From Desmonostoc muscorum LEGE 12446 (GTDB lineage Bacteria; Cyanobacteriota; Cyanobacteriia; Cyanobacteriales; Nostocaceae): a stretch of DNA of 64,000 nucleotides. The notes beneath the pieces are model-generated. The model made no database searches, had not been told where the DNA came from, and was given only the letters and a program-made list of their open reading frames with translations. Position numbers and translations under genes: made by a program. How positions within the stretch are numbered: the stretch's first letter is position 1; each line of letters opens with the position of its first letter. Below, one piece after another: positions 1 through 8,228 of this stretch. Where the stretch lies: assembly GCF_015207005.2 (NCBI RefSeq), contig NZ_JADEXS020000001.1:558001-622000 (forward strand), in the 5' to 3' direction.

Positions 1-638
1 AAGTTGGTTCTGCTGCCACCTTTGCAGTCGGACATTTACAAGCCTTGCTCCCCTTGGGTACTTCACGTGCGATTAGAGCATCATACTGGCAGAAGTTTTA
101 TGTACACCGCATTCTGCGTCCAGAGGCATATGGTGGGCTAATTTACAACAATATAGTCAATAAAACCCAGTATCCGATTAATTCTGAGGTCTTAAATTCC
201 CAAGCTTTAGCTTCGACCTTCGGAACCTTCGGTACTTATTTGTTACCTCAAGCATATCCAGAAGGTGCGCCAATCCATTCTTCCTATACAGGTGGTGCTG
301 CTGTTACTGCTGCTGTCAATGTCACACTGTTAAAAGCATTCTTTGACGAGAACTATGTTTTCCCCAACCCAGTCATACCTGACCCCAATGACCCCACAAA
401 AGTAATTTCCTACAGCGGGTCACCTCTGACCATAGGCGGTGAGTTAAATAAACTAGCAACTAACTATGCTATTGGTCGCGGTAACGGTGGTATCCATTGG
501 CGTTCGGATGGTTCAGCTGCCTTGGCTTTGGGAGAAGAAGTTGCCATTAGCCTCCTTAGGGATGAAAGACTAGGCTACAACGAACGATTCCAGGGCTTCA
601 CCTTTACTAAATTTGATGGCACGAAAGTCACAGTTTAA
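1..638 (+). CDS. Vanadium-dependent haloperoxidase-like protein, C-terminal part (5' end outside window)
   Basis: The frame is open from base 3 with no internal start needed, so the gene begins upstream of the window; the ~212 residues seen are the C-terminal half of a PAP2-superfamily vanadium haloperoxidase-type enzyme. Visible landmarks are RPEAYGG, the PEGAPIHSSY block, a helix AAVNVTLLKAFFDE, the GELNKLA helix and the oxyanion-binding block GRGNGGIHWRSDG, where Arg and the His that would coordinate vanadate are kept. Family members normally have Gly-His in the block after the PEGxPxH segment; here it reads TGGAAV, so the usual acid-base His appears to be replaced by Ala. Family assignment is solid; haloperoxidase activity is doubtful. 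It ends at TAA and is followed by a 290-bp gap. Confidence 0.8.
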   Translation, partial: VGSAATFAVGHLQALLPLGTSRAIRASYWQKFYVHRILRPEAYGGLIYNNIVNKTQYPINSEVLNSQALASTFGTFGTYLLPQAYPEGAPIHSSYTGGAAVTAAVNVTLLKAFFDENYVFPNPVIPDPNDPTKVISYSGSPLTIGGELNKLATNYAIGRGNGGIHWRSDGSAALALGEEVAISLLRDERLGYNERFQGFTFTKFDGTKVTV

Positions 639-760
639 GGAAAACATTTCACAGGGGCTAGATTACAGCACAGCAATAGATGCAGATATTGATGAAACAA
701 ATCTTTTCCCAAGATGCTTGATTGTTCTAGTTTTCTGTGATAATTTTCTTTTTACGTACT

Positions 761-798
761 ATAAACTACGTTAAATTTATCAATTTACCGTAGTTTAT
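761..798. repeat. 17-bp inverted repeat (hairpin) between haloperoxidase-like and oxidoreductase genes
   Basis: Arms ATAAACTACGTTAAATT and AATTTACCGTAGTTTAT are complementary at 16 of 17 positions around a 4-base loop TATC. There is no T-run after it, so it is not a classical intrinsic terminator. It lies ~130 bp before the next gene and could be an operator or a processing/attenuation hairpin. The rest of 639-928 shows nothing else. Confidence 0.6.
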
Positions 799-928
799 TA
801 AATATCGTTAACCTAGTTGCAGGAATTTAAAGTAAAGAAAGAATAGATAATCTATCAAGTTGATCTATTGCAAGCACTAAATTGCGAACCAATGATCTAC
901 AAATTAACCTCTAAGCCAGGGCAACCTT

Positions 929-1876
929 ATGAGCAAAATACGTGCTGTGATTGTTGACCCCAATGTGCCAGGGCGTTTGGCACTAAGTGAAGTGACTGCA
1001 CCACAGCCTGCTTCAGATGAAGCTTTAGTGCGGGTAGCGGCGATTTCCTTGAATCGGGGAGAGGTCAAACGTTCGACCACTGCTGAGGCTGGTTGGCAGC
1101 CTGGTTGGGACTTGGCTGGTATCATAGAAACTCCTGCCATTGATGGGTCAGGGCCTCCCCAAGGAGCGCGTGTAGTCGGCTTGCGCCGCAGCGGTGCTTG
1201 GGCAGAACTTGTGTCTGTTCCCACCAGCACCCTAGCAGAAATACCGCCATCGGTATCTTTTGCTGAAGCTGCAACATTGCCTGTGGCAGGCTTAACTGCC
1301 TACCATGCCGTGCTAAAAGGCGGTTCACTTTTAGGTAAGCCTGTTTTGGTTACAGGTGCATCAGGAGGTGTTGGTTACTTTGCGATTCAATTGGCACGAT
1401 TATCAGGGGCGCAAGTCGTGGCACATATTCGCCAAGCTGGCTATGAGACTCTGGTGAGAGAAGCAGGGGCACAATCAGTGGTGATTGGTGAAGACCTCTC
1501 ACCCGCAAAGGAATATGGCCCTTATCATCTAATTGTAGAGTCAGTAGGTGGCAAGACTTTGGGTATAGCTCTTGGCTTACTGGCTCAGGATGGAAAAACT
1601 GTGCTGTATGGAGTATCTGGGGGAGCTGAAGTAACATTCAACGCTGCCCAATTTTTCGGGACTGGTGGGGTGAGTTTGTATGGTTTACGTCTGTTCGATG
1701 AACTGAGATTTGAATCAGCAGCAGTTGGTCTAAAACGGCTTTTGAGTTTAGTAGAAGCAGGTCAGTTGCGTCCTCACATTGATTTAGAAGCTTCTTGGAC
1801 AGAAATAGCTGACGTAGCCCAAAAGCTACTCGACAGGAGTTTTCCTGGTAAGGCTGTATTGCACATTTCCAATTGA
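929..1876 (+). CDS. Quinone oxidoreductase-like MDR-family NADPH dehydrogenase
   Basis: A 315-residue medium-chain dehydrogenase/reductase. The N-terminal GroES-like catalytic domain (about 1-115, with LNRGEVKR and GWDLAGIIE) is followed by a Rossmann fold with the nucleotide-binding motif VTGASGGVGYFAIQLAR at about 140-156. The zinc ligands of classical alcohol dehydrogenases are absent, as in the zinc-independent quinone reductase branch. It probably reduces enones, quinones or similar carbonyl compounds with NADPH. It starts at ATG (MSKIRAV) and heads a run of same-strand small-molecule enzymes; its own substrate cannot be read from the sequence. Confidence 0.85.
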   Translation: MSKIRAVIVDPNVPGRLALSEVTAPQPASDEALVRVAAISLNRGEVKRSTTAEAGWQPGWDLAGIIETPAIDGSGPPQGARVVGLRRSGAWAELVSVPTSTLAEIPPSVSFAEAATLPVAGLTAYHAVLKGGSLLGKPVLVTGASGGVGYFAIQLARLSGAQVVAHIRQAGYETLVREAGAQSVVIGEDLSPAKEYGPYHLIVESVGGKTLGIALGLLAQDGKTVLYGVSGGAEVTFNAAQFFGTGGVSLYGLRLFDELRFESAAVGLKRLLSLVEAGQLRPHIDLEASWTEIADVAQKLLDRSFPGKAVLHISN

Positions 1877-1889
1877 GGATTACGAAATA

Positions 1890-1920
1890 ATTCGTAATTC
1901 GTAATTCGTAATTCGTAATT
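1890..1920 (+). repeat. Heptanucleotide tandem repeat (ATTCGTA)n
   Basis: Four near-identical 7-bp units of the attcgta type directly after the oxidoreductase gene. The same unit, in either orientation, recurs at about 29880-29920, 58155-58182, 60163-60198 and 60414-60449, as expected for the STRR repeats of heterocystous cyanobacteria. Confidence 0.85.
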
Positions 1921-2039
1921 AGTTGTCTTTTTATACACCTAAATTTATTGTTTCGAGCCGCTTAAGTTCAGGTGTGGGGTAAAAATTATGAATTAGGTTA
2001 GCGAGTCTTCTCCTAAAGGTAGACGCCAAAGGGGAACGA

Positions 2040-2426
2040 GTGTCATTAGAAATTACGAATTATGCTGAATTTTGGTTCAAACTAGACCAACTTGTAGCTG
2101 GTAGTAACCTCAAGATAGATCGTCCAAAAGGTACATCACATCCACGTTATCCATCCTTTATTTATCCTCTGGATTATGGATACTTGGAAGATACTCGATC
2201 TGGAGATAAAGCTGATATAGATGTCTGGATAGGAAGCTTATCAAATAGAACAGTCACCGCCCTCATCTGTAGTGTTGACTTAGAAAAGCGGGATACAGAA
2301 ATCAAGATACTTTTGGGTTGTACATCCCAAGAAAGCCGAGCAATCTTGAACATCCACAATACAGGTTCTCAATCAGCAATATTATTGGTTCGGGATGAGG
2401 TTGTTAAAGTCTTGCAGACGCGATGA
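2040..2426 (+). CDS. Inorganic pyrophosphatase-like protein
   Basis: A 128-residue protein resembling the type I soluble inorganic pyrophosphatase fold: IDRPKGTSHPRYP at about 24-36, YPLDYGYLEDT at about 43-53 and GDKADIDVWIGS at about 55-66 parallel the PVDYGYL and DxDPLDV blocks of the family. It is shorter than a normal bacterial PPase (~170-180 residues) and several of the usual catalytic Asp residues are not obvious, so activity is uncertain. The GTG start at 2040 lies at the end of a repeat-like stretch (about 1998-2040), and the TGA stop lies in the centre of a palindromic REP at 2416-2435. Both ends may therefore be shaped by repeat insertion. Confidence 0.65.
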   Translation: MSLEITNYAEFWFKLDQLVAGSNLKIDRPKGTSHPRYPSFIYPLDYGYLEDTRSGDKADIDVWIGSLSNRTVTALICSVDLEKRDTEIKILLGCTSQESRAILNIHNTGSQSAILLVRDEVVKVLQTR

Positions 2427-2435
2427 ATCGCGTCT
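2416..2435. repeat. Palindromic REP element AGACGCGAT-GA-ATCGCGTCT
   Basis: Perfect 9-bp arms around GA. The stop codon of the pyrophosphatase-like gene (2424-2426) lies in its centre, so the last codons (LQTR) come from the repeat. The same element occurs at 50653-50672 and 50808-50830, with an imperfect copy near 50766-50791. Confidence 0.85.
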
Positions 2436-2616
2436 CTACAATGAATATTTTTACGCTTAATGCAAGCGTATTGCGGGATAACTGACTTGTGAAAAATAAA
2501 TCTCATTTTTGAACCTTAAAAATGATTGTGACAGATTGATTTACTCAACTTAGATTCAGCAAACTATCCCCAATCAAAAATCTAAAATCTAAAATCCAAA
2601 ATGGTATGACTTTGCT

Positions 2617-3149
2617 ATGAGCTTAGAACTAAAACTATCAGGTAAAACAGCGATTGTCACAGGAGGAAGTGCGGGGATTGGCTTAGCGATCGCCAAAGCT
2701 TTGTATAGTGAGGGTGTGAATGTGGCGATCGCAGCTCGTAACCCAGAACGACTAGAAAATGCGGTCAGTGCGATTCAGTCCTTACCCACTCCTGGCGCGA
2801 AAGTCATCTCCATCAGTGCTGACCTGACTCAGGCTGAAGATGTTGAGAAAGTTGTGTCAACAACTCTGACACAGTTTGCTCAAATTGATATTTTGATTAA
2901 TAACGCCGGTTCAGCCCGTGCTGGCTCGTTCCTCGAACTGGGCGACGATGTATTGTTGGATGCTTGGAACTTAAAACTATTGGGCTACATTCGCTTGGTC
3001 AGAGCTGTTGTACCCCATCAAAAAAATCAAGGTGATGGACGCATAGTCAATATCATCGGTGGTGCAGGACGGACACCTCGTCCTGGCTTTGTTCCTGGTG
3101 GTACGACCAATGCCGCCCTACTCAACTTTACTAGAGGAATTTCTAAAGA
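2617..3149 (+). pseudogene. SDR-family oxidoreductase, 5' fragment, interrupted by an insertion sequence
   Basis: The first 177 codons of a short-chain dehydrogenase: TGGSAGIG cofactor motif at about 16-23, NNAG at about 93-96, and strand IVNIIGGAG near 140-150. The YxxxK catalytic pair is not in its usual form (PGGTTNAAL instead), which matches an atypical SDR subgroup. The frame runs 58 bp into the element and then stops, adding 19 foreign residues. Joining 2617-3149 to 4915-5182 gives exactly 801 nt, a 266-residue SDR reading GISKELAQY across the junction. The gene was therefore intact before the insertion. Confidence 0.93.
3144..3149. repeat. Target-site duplication TAAAGA, left copy
   Basis: TAAAGA precedes the left end of the insertion sequence and is repeated at 4909-4914 just after its right end. 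Removing the element and one copy restores the SDR frame exactly. Confidence 0.9.
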
Positions 3150-4908
3150 TTGGACTTTGGACAAAAAGAAGTTTATTCGCGAGTGTGACTCGCGAATAAA
3201 TGAATGATTAATCTTGTTTATAGTGACGAGCAGAAAAAAGCATAGCCATCAGACCCCCAACAAATAGTAATATCAACTACAAAGTATCTTTGGGTAAATA
3301 CTGATGGCTATGCCAAAATTTAATAACAATCAATTAATAGCGCAATTTCAAGATTTTAGACAAAAAATTTACAACTGTTTTTCTTCATGTAGCGACGCCT
3401 GTATGGATTTGTTGGATGCGCTTGCGGGTAATACGGGAGCCAATTCAATTGCGGAGTTATCTTTAAGTCCTTTGTTTCCCAGAAGCTATAATTCTATTTA
3501 TAAAGCAATTCAAAAATCATTTAATACAAATATTCAGGAGAAGAACAATGAAGAAGAAGAACAAGAAGAACAAGAAAAACCCAATAACTTAATTAGGGTG
3601 GTATCTGAGTTAATTAAGCAACCACAACAACGCCCTTTTTACTTATTCGCTCTTGATACAACACCGCATCCGCGTCCTTACGCGAGGACTTTAGCTGAAC
3701 GTGGGTATATTTACCAGCCAAATACTATCAAGGGTAACAAACCGATTAATATTGGTCATTCTTATTCGATACTTTCTATCTTACCAGAGAAAGAAACTGG
3801 GAATGCCGCCCCTTGGTCAATACCAATATCAGGAGAAAGGGTATCACTTGATAAAACTGGTGTTGATGTGGGTAGTGAACAAATTTCCTCAGTAATGTCT
3901 GATTCATCACTGCCCTGGCAGGAAAAATTGTGCGTCTTAGTAGCAGATAGCGCCTATAGTCAGCGTTCATTTCTGTTTGACCAATCCAAACACAAAAATG
4001 TGGTAGTGATAGCCAGAGTTCGTAGTAATCGAATTTTCTACCAATCTCCACCCGTTGATGAGTCAAAGAAAAAACGTGGTTGTCCAAAAAAATACGGTGA
4101 ACGGTTTAATTTAGCTGATGTTGAAACTTGGCACTCTCCCGACGAGACAACACAAATTCAGCAGACAACCTGTAAGGGTCGTCTTTTAAACATCACCATA
4201 CTCGCTTGGCATCAAATGTTGATGAGGGGAACCAAGCACCAAAAAATGTATTGTCATCCTTTTACTCTGCTCAGAATTCATGTGACTGATGATACTAATC
4301 AATCTCTCTGGAAACCAATGTGGTTAATTGTCATAGGTGAGCAACGTGGAGAAATCTCACCTACGGTTGCAAACCATTGCTATAGACAAAGGTTTGATAT
4401 TGAACACATGCTGCGATTTAGCAAGCAGCGTTTGTTGATGACGCAGTTTCAAACTCCAGATGTTTTGCATGAGGAAAATTGGATACATTTAGTAATCCTA
4501 GCTTACGTACAGTTGTGGGCGGCAAGGGAGTTAGCAACACACTTACCCAGGCCATGGGAGCGTTATTTAGAACAAAACAATGATAAAATTGCCACTCCAA
4601 GTGTAGTGCAACGCGATTTTCAGAGAATTATTTCAGAGATTGGTACACCCGCTCGTTCTCCCAAAACCAGAGGAAATTCCATCGGTCGAGTTCAAGGTCA
4701 AGTTCAAACACAACGAACTAAGCATCCTGTTGTCAAGAAGAAGTCAAAATCAACACTCGCTAAAGTCAAAGCCGCATAAATTTTCTTAGGCTTTAGGCGT
4801 TTAACTCAGTCTGACTCAGTTTGTAAAATAACTGGGGTAATTTCTGATGACTAGTTTTTTGTTCGCGAGTGTGACTCGCGAACAAACTTCTTTTTGTCCA
4901 AAGTCCAA
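3150..4908 (+). mobile_element. Complete insertion sequence (1759 bp) inside the SDR gene
   Basis: Both ends are visible. A 25-bp perfect terminal inverted repeat starting TTGGACTTTGGACAAAAAG lies at 3150-3174 and 4884-4908. One mismatch follows, and then each end has a subterminal palindrome TTCGCGAGT-gtg-ACTCGCGAA (3176-3196 and 4862-4882). A 6-bp duplication TAAAGA flanks the element. It carries one transposase gene. The good state of ends, duplication and ORF suggests a recent and possibly still mobile insertion. Family placement needs a database comparison. Confidence 0.95.
3304..4779 (+). CDS. DDE transposase of the insertion sequence (IS4-superfamily-like)
   Basis: 491 residues. The N-terminal region (1-110) includes an acidic Glu-rich linker at about 80-95. 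An RNase H-like DDE core follows: first Asp in FALDTT (about 119), second Asp in VADSAY (about 218), and the Glu in RQRFDIEHMLRFSK (about 363-376), which matches the Y-(2)-R-(3)-E type signature of IS4-like enzymes. The C-terminus is Lys/Arg-rich (KKKSKS). It is intact with a normal ATG start, so it is probably functional. IS701-like or an unnamed IS4-related group are both possible; the 6-bp duplication does not fit the 4-bp duplication usual for IS701. Confidence 0.9.
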   Translation: MAMPKFNNNQLIAQFQDFRQKIYNCFSSCSDACMDLLDALAGNTGANSIAELSLSPLFPRSYNSIYKAIQKSFNTNIQEKNNEEEEQEEQEKPNNLIRVVSELIKQPQQRPFYLFALDTTPHPRPYARTLAERGYIYQPNTIKGNKPINIGHSYSILSILPEKETGNAAPWSIPISGERVSLDKTGVDVGSEQISSVMSDSSLPWQEKLCVLVADSAYSQRSFLFDQSKHKNVVVIARVRSNRIFYQSPPVDESKKKRGCPKKYGERFNLADVETWHSPDETTQIQQTTCKGRLLNITILAWHQMLMRGTKHQKMYCHPFTLLRIHVTDDTNQSLWKPMWLIVIGEQRGEISPTVANHCYRQRFDIEHMLRFSKQRLLMTQFQTPDVLHEENWIHLVILAYVQLWAARELATHLPRPWERYLEQNNDKIATPSVVQRDFQRIISEIGTPARSPKTRGNSIGRVQGQVQTQRTKHPVVKKKSKSTLAKVKAA

Positions 4909-4914
4909 TAAAGA

Positions 4915-5182
4915 GTTAGCCCAATACAATATCCGAATCAATGCCATTTCACCTGGTGCTACCGCCACAGAACGAGCCGAACGTTTGGCACAACAAAATG
5001 CCCAAGCGCGTGGCATCACCGTAGAACAAGCCAAGGCAGAAACTATTCAAGGCATACCTTTAAAGAGAATTGCTCAGCCAGAAGAAATTGCATCCCTGGC
5101 TCTATTTTTAGTTTCTGACCTTGCCGCATCGATTACAGGAGCAGAGATTCTTGTGGATGGCGGCTCTACTCCTGGTGTTTAA
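4915..5182 (+). pseudogene. SDR-family oxidoreductase, 3' fragment
   Basis: The remaining 88 codons of the interrupted SDR, including the typical NAISPGAT block, the helical lid and the C-terminal DGGSTPGV strand. An ATG at 4847 inside the insertion sequence is in frame with it, so a 111-residue fusion could be translated. It would lack the whole Rossmann N-half and cannot bind cofactor. It is followed 39 bp later by the GNAT gene. Confidence 0.92.
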
Positions 5183-5221
5183 AGAGCGATCGCTTTACTT
5201 ACCAATGTCAGAGTTCAGACA

Positions 5222-5725
5222 ATGGTGAAAATTAGAAAGGCCCAAGAAGCAGATGCACCAGTTTTAGCGGCAGCTGAAGCCAACATAGCCCAGACACCGG
5301 GCTATATGGTTTCCCGCCCCAATGAAATTACACCATATGCCTTCGCAAGGAAAATTGCCGACCTCAGCCAGCATCCTCGTGGACTCTACATCGTAACCTC
5401 GTTAGACGACAAAATTGTTGGTCATGCAATGCTCGATCCCATGAGGTTGTCAGCACTGTCCCATGTAGTAAAGCTAAACATCTTTGTCTATCCAGGATTC
5501 CAACGGCAGAGAATCGGACAAACGATGATGGAGTATTTACTAACTTGGGCTAAACAGGCTCCTGGTGTGGAAAAGATAGAACTGCTAGTGCGAGCTACTA
5601 ATAAACCTGCGATCGCCCTCTATCAAAAATTCGGATTCTTTGAAGAAGGTAGATTCAAGAAACGATTAAAATTGCCAGACGGTTCTTACATAGATGACAT
5701 ATCAATGGCATTGTTTGTCGATTAA
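5222..5725 (+). CDS. GNAT-family N-acetyltransferase
   Basis: A 167-residue single-domain acetyltransferase. Motif A is at about 93-108 (VYPGFQRQRIGQTMM, the Q/RxxGxG/A acetyl-CoA pyrophosphate loop in the form RQRIGQ), and motif B (NKPAIALYQKFGFFEEGRFKKR) is at about 126-147. It would transfer an acetyl group to a small amine or to a protein N-terminus; the substrate is unknown. It lies between the broken SDR gene and the TauD gene on the same strand with short gaps and is probably co-transcribed with them. Confidence 0.88.
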   Translation: MVKIRKAQEADAPVLAAAEANIAQTPGYMVSRPNEITPYAFARKIADLSQHPRGLYIVTSLDDKIVGHAMLDPMRLSALSHVVKLNIFVYPGFQRQRIGQTMMEYLLTWAKQAPGVEKIELLVRATNKPAIALYQKFGFFEEGRFKKRLKLPDGSYIDDISMALFVD

Positions 5726-5779
5726 GTCTGGATGTTTAAACAAAAAACAAAAGTACAAATCTCACGGAGAAACAAACAC

Positions 5780-6694
5780 ATGACTTCCCAACACTTTGAC
5801 ATCAAACCAGTTGCCGGACGCATCGGTGCCCAAATCATTGGCGTGAATTTGAGTAATAACCTGAGCGACGAAATTATCAGTGATATCCGTAAAGCCTTAG
5901 TTCAATACAAAGTAATTTTCTTCCGTGATCAACAGCAACTTGATGCTAACGGACAGGTAGCCTTCGCTCGCAGATTTGGTGAAGTCACTACAGCTCACCC
6001 CACCGTTCCATCACTTCCAGACCATCCAGAAGTCCTCGATTTGAATTACGGCAAAACTACTTCCCGTGCGAATAGTTGGCACACTGATGTAACATTTGTA
6101 GACCGTCCACCCCTTGGCTCCATCTTGCGGGCACTCGTCATCCCTCAAGCCGGAGGCGATACTATCTGGGCAAACTCTGTGACTGCATATCAAGATTTAC
6201 CAAACCATCTACGTAGTCTTGCAGATGAACTCTGGGCAGTACATAGCAATGCCTACGACTATGCAACTGGATTTGACCTTCCTGAAGACGTGAAGGCTTA
6301 CCGGGCTGTTTTCACTTCGACGGTATATGAAACGCTTCACCCAGTAGTACGCGTTCATCCTGAATCTGGTGAACGTGGCTTATTTATTGGTGGCTTTGTT
6401 CGTCAGTTCCGTGGCCTATCAACCACTGAATCCGACGATATTTTAAGACTGTTACAAGCTTACGTAACCCGTCCCGAAAATACAGTTCGTTGGCGTTGGC
6501 AAGTTGGTGATGTGGCATTCTGGGACAACCGCGCTACTCAACACTACGCAGTTGCTGATTACGGCAACCAACCCCGTCACGTTCAGCGAGTGACAATCGT
6601 CGGCGATACTCCAGTTGGTATTGATGGCAAACAAAGTCAAGCCATCAAGGGTGACTCTTCTGCATACAACCGACGCGAGGCAGTTGCAGTATAG
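5780..6694 (+). CDS. TauD/TfdA-family Fe(II)/2-oxoglutarate dioxygenase
   Basis: 304 residues from the ATG at 5780, which has a GGAG ribosome site ~10 bases upstream; the frame is open 16 codons further up but without one. The iron ligands are visible as His101-x-Asp103 (SWHTDVTF) and the distal His in RATQHYAVADYG. The 2-oxoglutarate-binding Arg is in RHVQRVTI. The family hydroxylates taurine, alkyl sulfates, 2,4-D and related acids. With a flavin monooxygenase and a GST next to it, organosulfur or xenobiotic breakdown is a reasonable guess. Confidence 0.9.
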   Translation: MTSQHFDIKPVAGRIGAQIIGVNLSNNLSDEIISDIRKALVQYKVIFFRDQQQLDANGQVAFARRFGEVTTAHPTVPSLPDHPEVLDLNYGKTTSRANSWHTDVTFVDRPPLGSILRALVIPQAGGDTIWANSVTAYQDLPNHLRSLADELWAVHSNAYDYATGFDLPEDVKAYRAVFTSTVYETLHPVVRVHPESGERGLFIGGFVRQFRGLSTTESDDILRLLQAYVTRPENTVRWRWQVGDVAFWDNRATQHYAVADYGNQPRHVQRVTIVGDTPVGIDGKQSQAIKGDSSAYNRREAVAV

Positions 6695-6695
6695 A

Positions 6696-6784
6696 GGGAT
6701 TGGGGACTGGGGATTGGGGACTGGGGATTGGGGACTGGGGACTGGGGACTGGGAAGAAGTTTCTTGATCGAAATCCCCAGTCTC
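6696..6784. repeat. G-rich heptamer repeat with hairpin core (GGGGATT/GGGGACT)
   Basis: About nine units of GGGGATT or GGGGACT directly follow the TauD stop codon. Then come a short palindromic core (aagaagtttctt) and a short C-rich arm (aatccccagtctc). The structure matches the other heptamer hairpins of this window (23913-24028, 25771-25895, 34359-34470). The G-tracts could form a quadruplex. Confidence 0.85.
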
Positions 6785-6825
6785 AAAGTTGAAAAAGCAT
6801 AAGTAAATTTTCGTAGAAATAAAAA

Positions 6826-8199
6826 ATGAGCCAGAAAAAACAAATTAAACTAGGTGCGTTTTTACCAGGTTCAGGTCATCACGTGGCAGCTTGGCGACAT
6901 CCCAATGCTCAGCCGGACGGAGGTCTGAATTTTCAGCATTACAAGCGCCTCGCACAGACAGCCGAACGGGGTAAATTTGATATGCTCTTTCTGGCGGACG
7001 GTTTAGCAATTTGGGATCAAGGAAAAGGAAGAGAAGCTTTTAGCCGTTCGGGACAATTCAGTGTCCACTTTGAACCGCTGACTTTATTATCGGCACTATC
7101 TGTGGTGACCGAGCATATCGGCTTGGTGGCAACGGCATCAACTACCTATGACGAACCCTTTCACCTCGCCCGCAAGTTTGCTTCGCTAGATTACTTAAGC
7201 GGGGGTCGTGCTGGATGGAATGTTGTCACCTCCTCTGCTGAAGCCGCAGCTAAAAACTTCAGCCGAGAAGAGCATTTAGAACATGCACTGCGCTATGAAC
7301 GGGCGAGGGAATTTTTAGAAGTTACTTCCAAGCTTTGGGACAGTTGGGAAGATGATGCCTTTTTACGCGACAAAGAATCGGGTATTTACTTCGATCCTGA
7401 CAAGCTACACGTTCCGAATCATAAGGGTCAACATTTCTCAGTGCGCGGCCCGCTGAATGTAGCCCGCCCCATTCAAGGGTATCCGGTGATTGTGCAAGCT
7501 GGTTCTTCTGAGGCTGGACAAGATTTAGCGGCACAGACAGCAGAGGCAATTTTTACTGCCCAGCAAACTCTTGCCGAAGCCCAGACCTTTTATTCTGGTG
7601 TCAAAGGTAGACTGAGTAAATATGGACGATCGCCTGACCATCTGAAAATTATGCCTGGTGTATTTCCAGTAATTGGTAGAACTGAGGAAGAAGCGAAAGA
7701 GAAGTACCAGGAACTTCAAGATTTAATTCATCCGTCGGTTGGATTAGGACTACTCTCAGGACTTGTGGGTGGACACGATTTATCGAAATATCCCTTGGAC
7801 GGGCCACTGCCAGATTTACCAGATACCAATGGTGGGAAAAGTCGCTTGCAGCTGATAACTGACCTCGCCCGCAGAGAGAATTTAACAATTAGGCAACTGT
7901 ATTTGTGGATTGCTGGGGCACGGGGACATCGAACAATTCTGGGAACGCCGGAGCAAATTGCCGATCAGCTCGAAGACTGGTTTGTTAACGATGGTGCTGA
8001 TGGATTTAATATTATGCCACCTTGGCTACCTGGTGGTTTGGATGAATTTGTAGATTTGGTGATTCCAGAACTGCAACGCCGGGGTTTATTCCGTACCGAA
8101 TATGAAGGCCGCACTCTGCGGGAGAATCTTGGTTTACCTCGCCCAGTAAATCAGTTTAGTAAAGTTGCATCCCCAGAACTGGCGGGTGCTTCCAGATAA
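6826..8199 (+). CDS. NtaA/SnaA/DszA-type FMN-dependent monooxygenase (LLM class)
   Basis: A 457-residue luciferase-like monooxygenase of the long NtaA/SnaA/DszA subgroup: LGAFLPGSGHHVAAWRHP at the start, the FDMLFLADG strand at about 51-59, the LSGGRAGWNVVTS flavin-binding block at about 124-136, and PVIVQAGSSEAGQDLAA near 220-236. These enzymes use reduced FMN and oxygen to oxidise C-S, C-N or similar bonds (nitrilotriacetate, dibenzothiophene sulfone, sulfides). The neighbours (TauD, GST) point to an organosulfur or xenobiotic route. It needs a flavin reductase, which is not in the window. Confidence 0.92.
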   Translation: MSQKKQIKLGAFLPGSGHHVAAWRHPNAQPDGGLNFQHYKRLAQTAERGKFDMLFLADGLAIWDQGKGREAFSRSGQFSVHFEPLTLLSALSVVTEHIGLVATASTTYDEPFHLARKFASLDYLSGGRAGWNVVTSSAEAAAKNFSREEHLEHALRYERAREFLEVTSKLWDSWEDDAFLRDKESGIYFDPDKLHVPNHKGQHFSVRGPLNVARPIQGYPVIVQAGSSEAGQDLAAQTAEAIFTAQQTLAEAQTFYSGVKGRLSKYGRSPDHLKIMPGVFPVIGRTEEEAKEKYQELQDLIHPSVGLGLLSGLVGGHDLSKYPLDGPLPDLPDTNGGKSRLQLITDLARRENLTIRQLYLWIAGARGHRTILGTPEQIADQLEDWFVNDGADGFNIMPPWLPGGLDEFVDLVIPELQRRGLFRTEYEGRTLRENLGLPRPVNQFSKVASPELAGASR

Positions 8200-8228
8200 T
8201 TTCACTAAAAGAGCGATCGCACTTTTTT

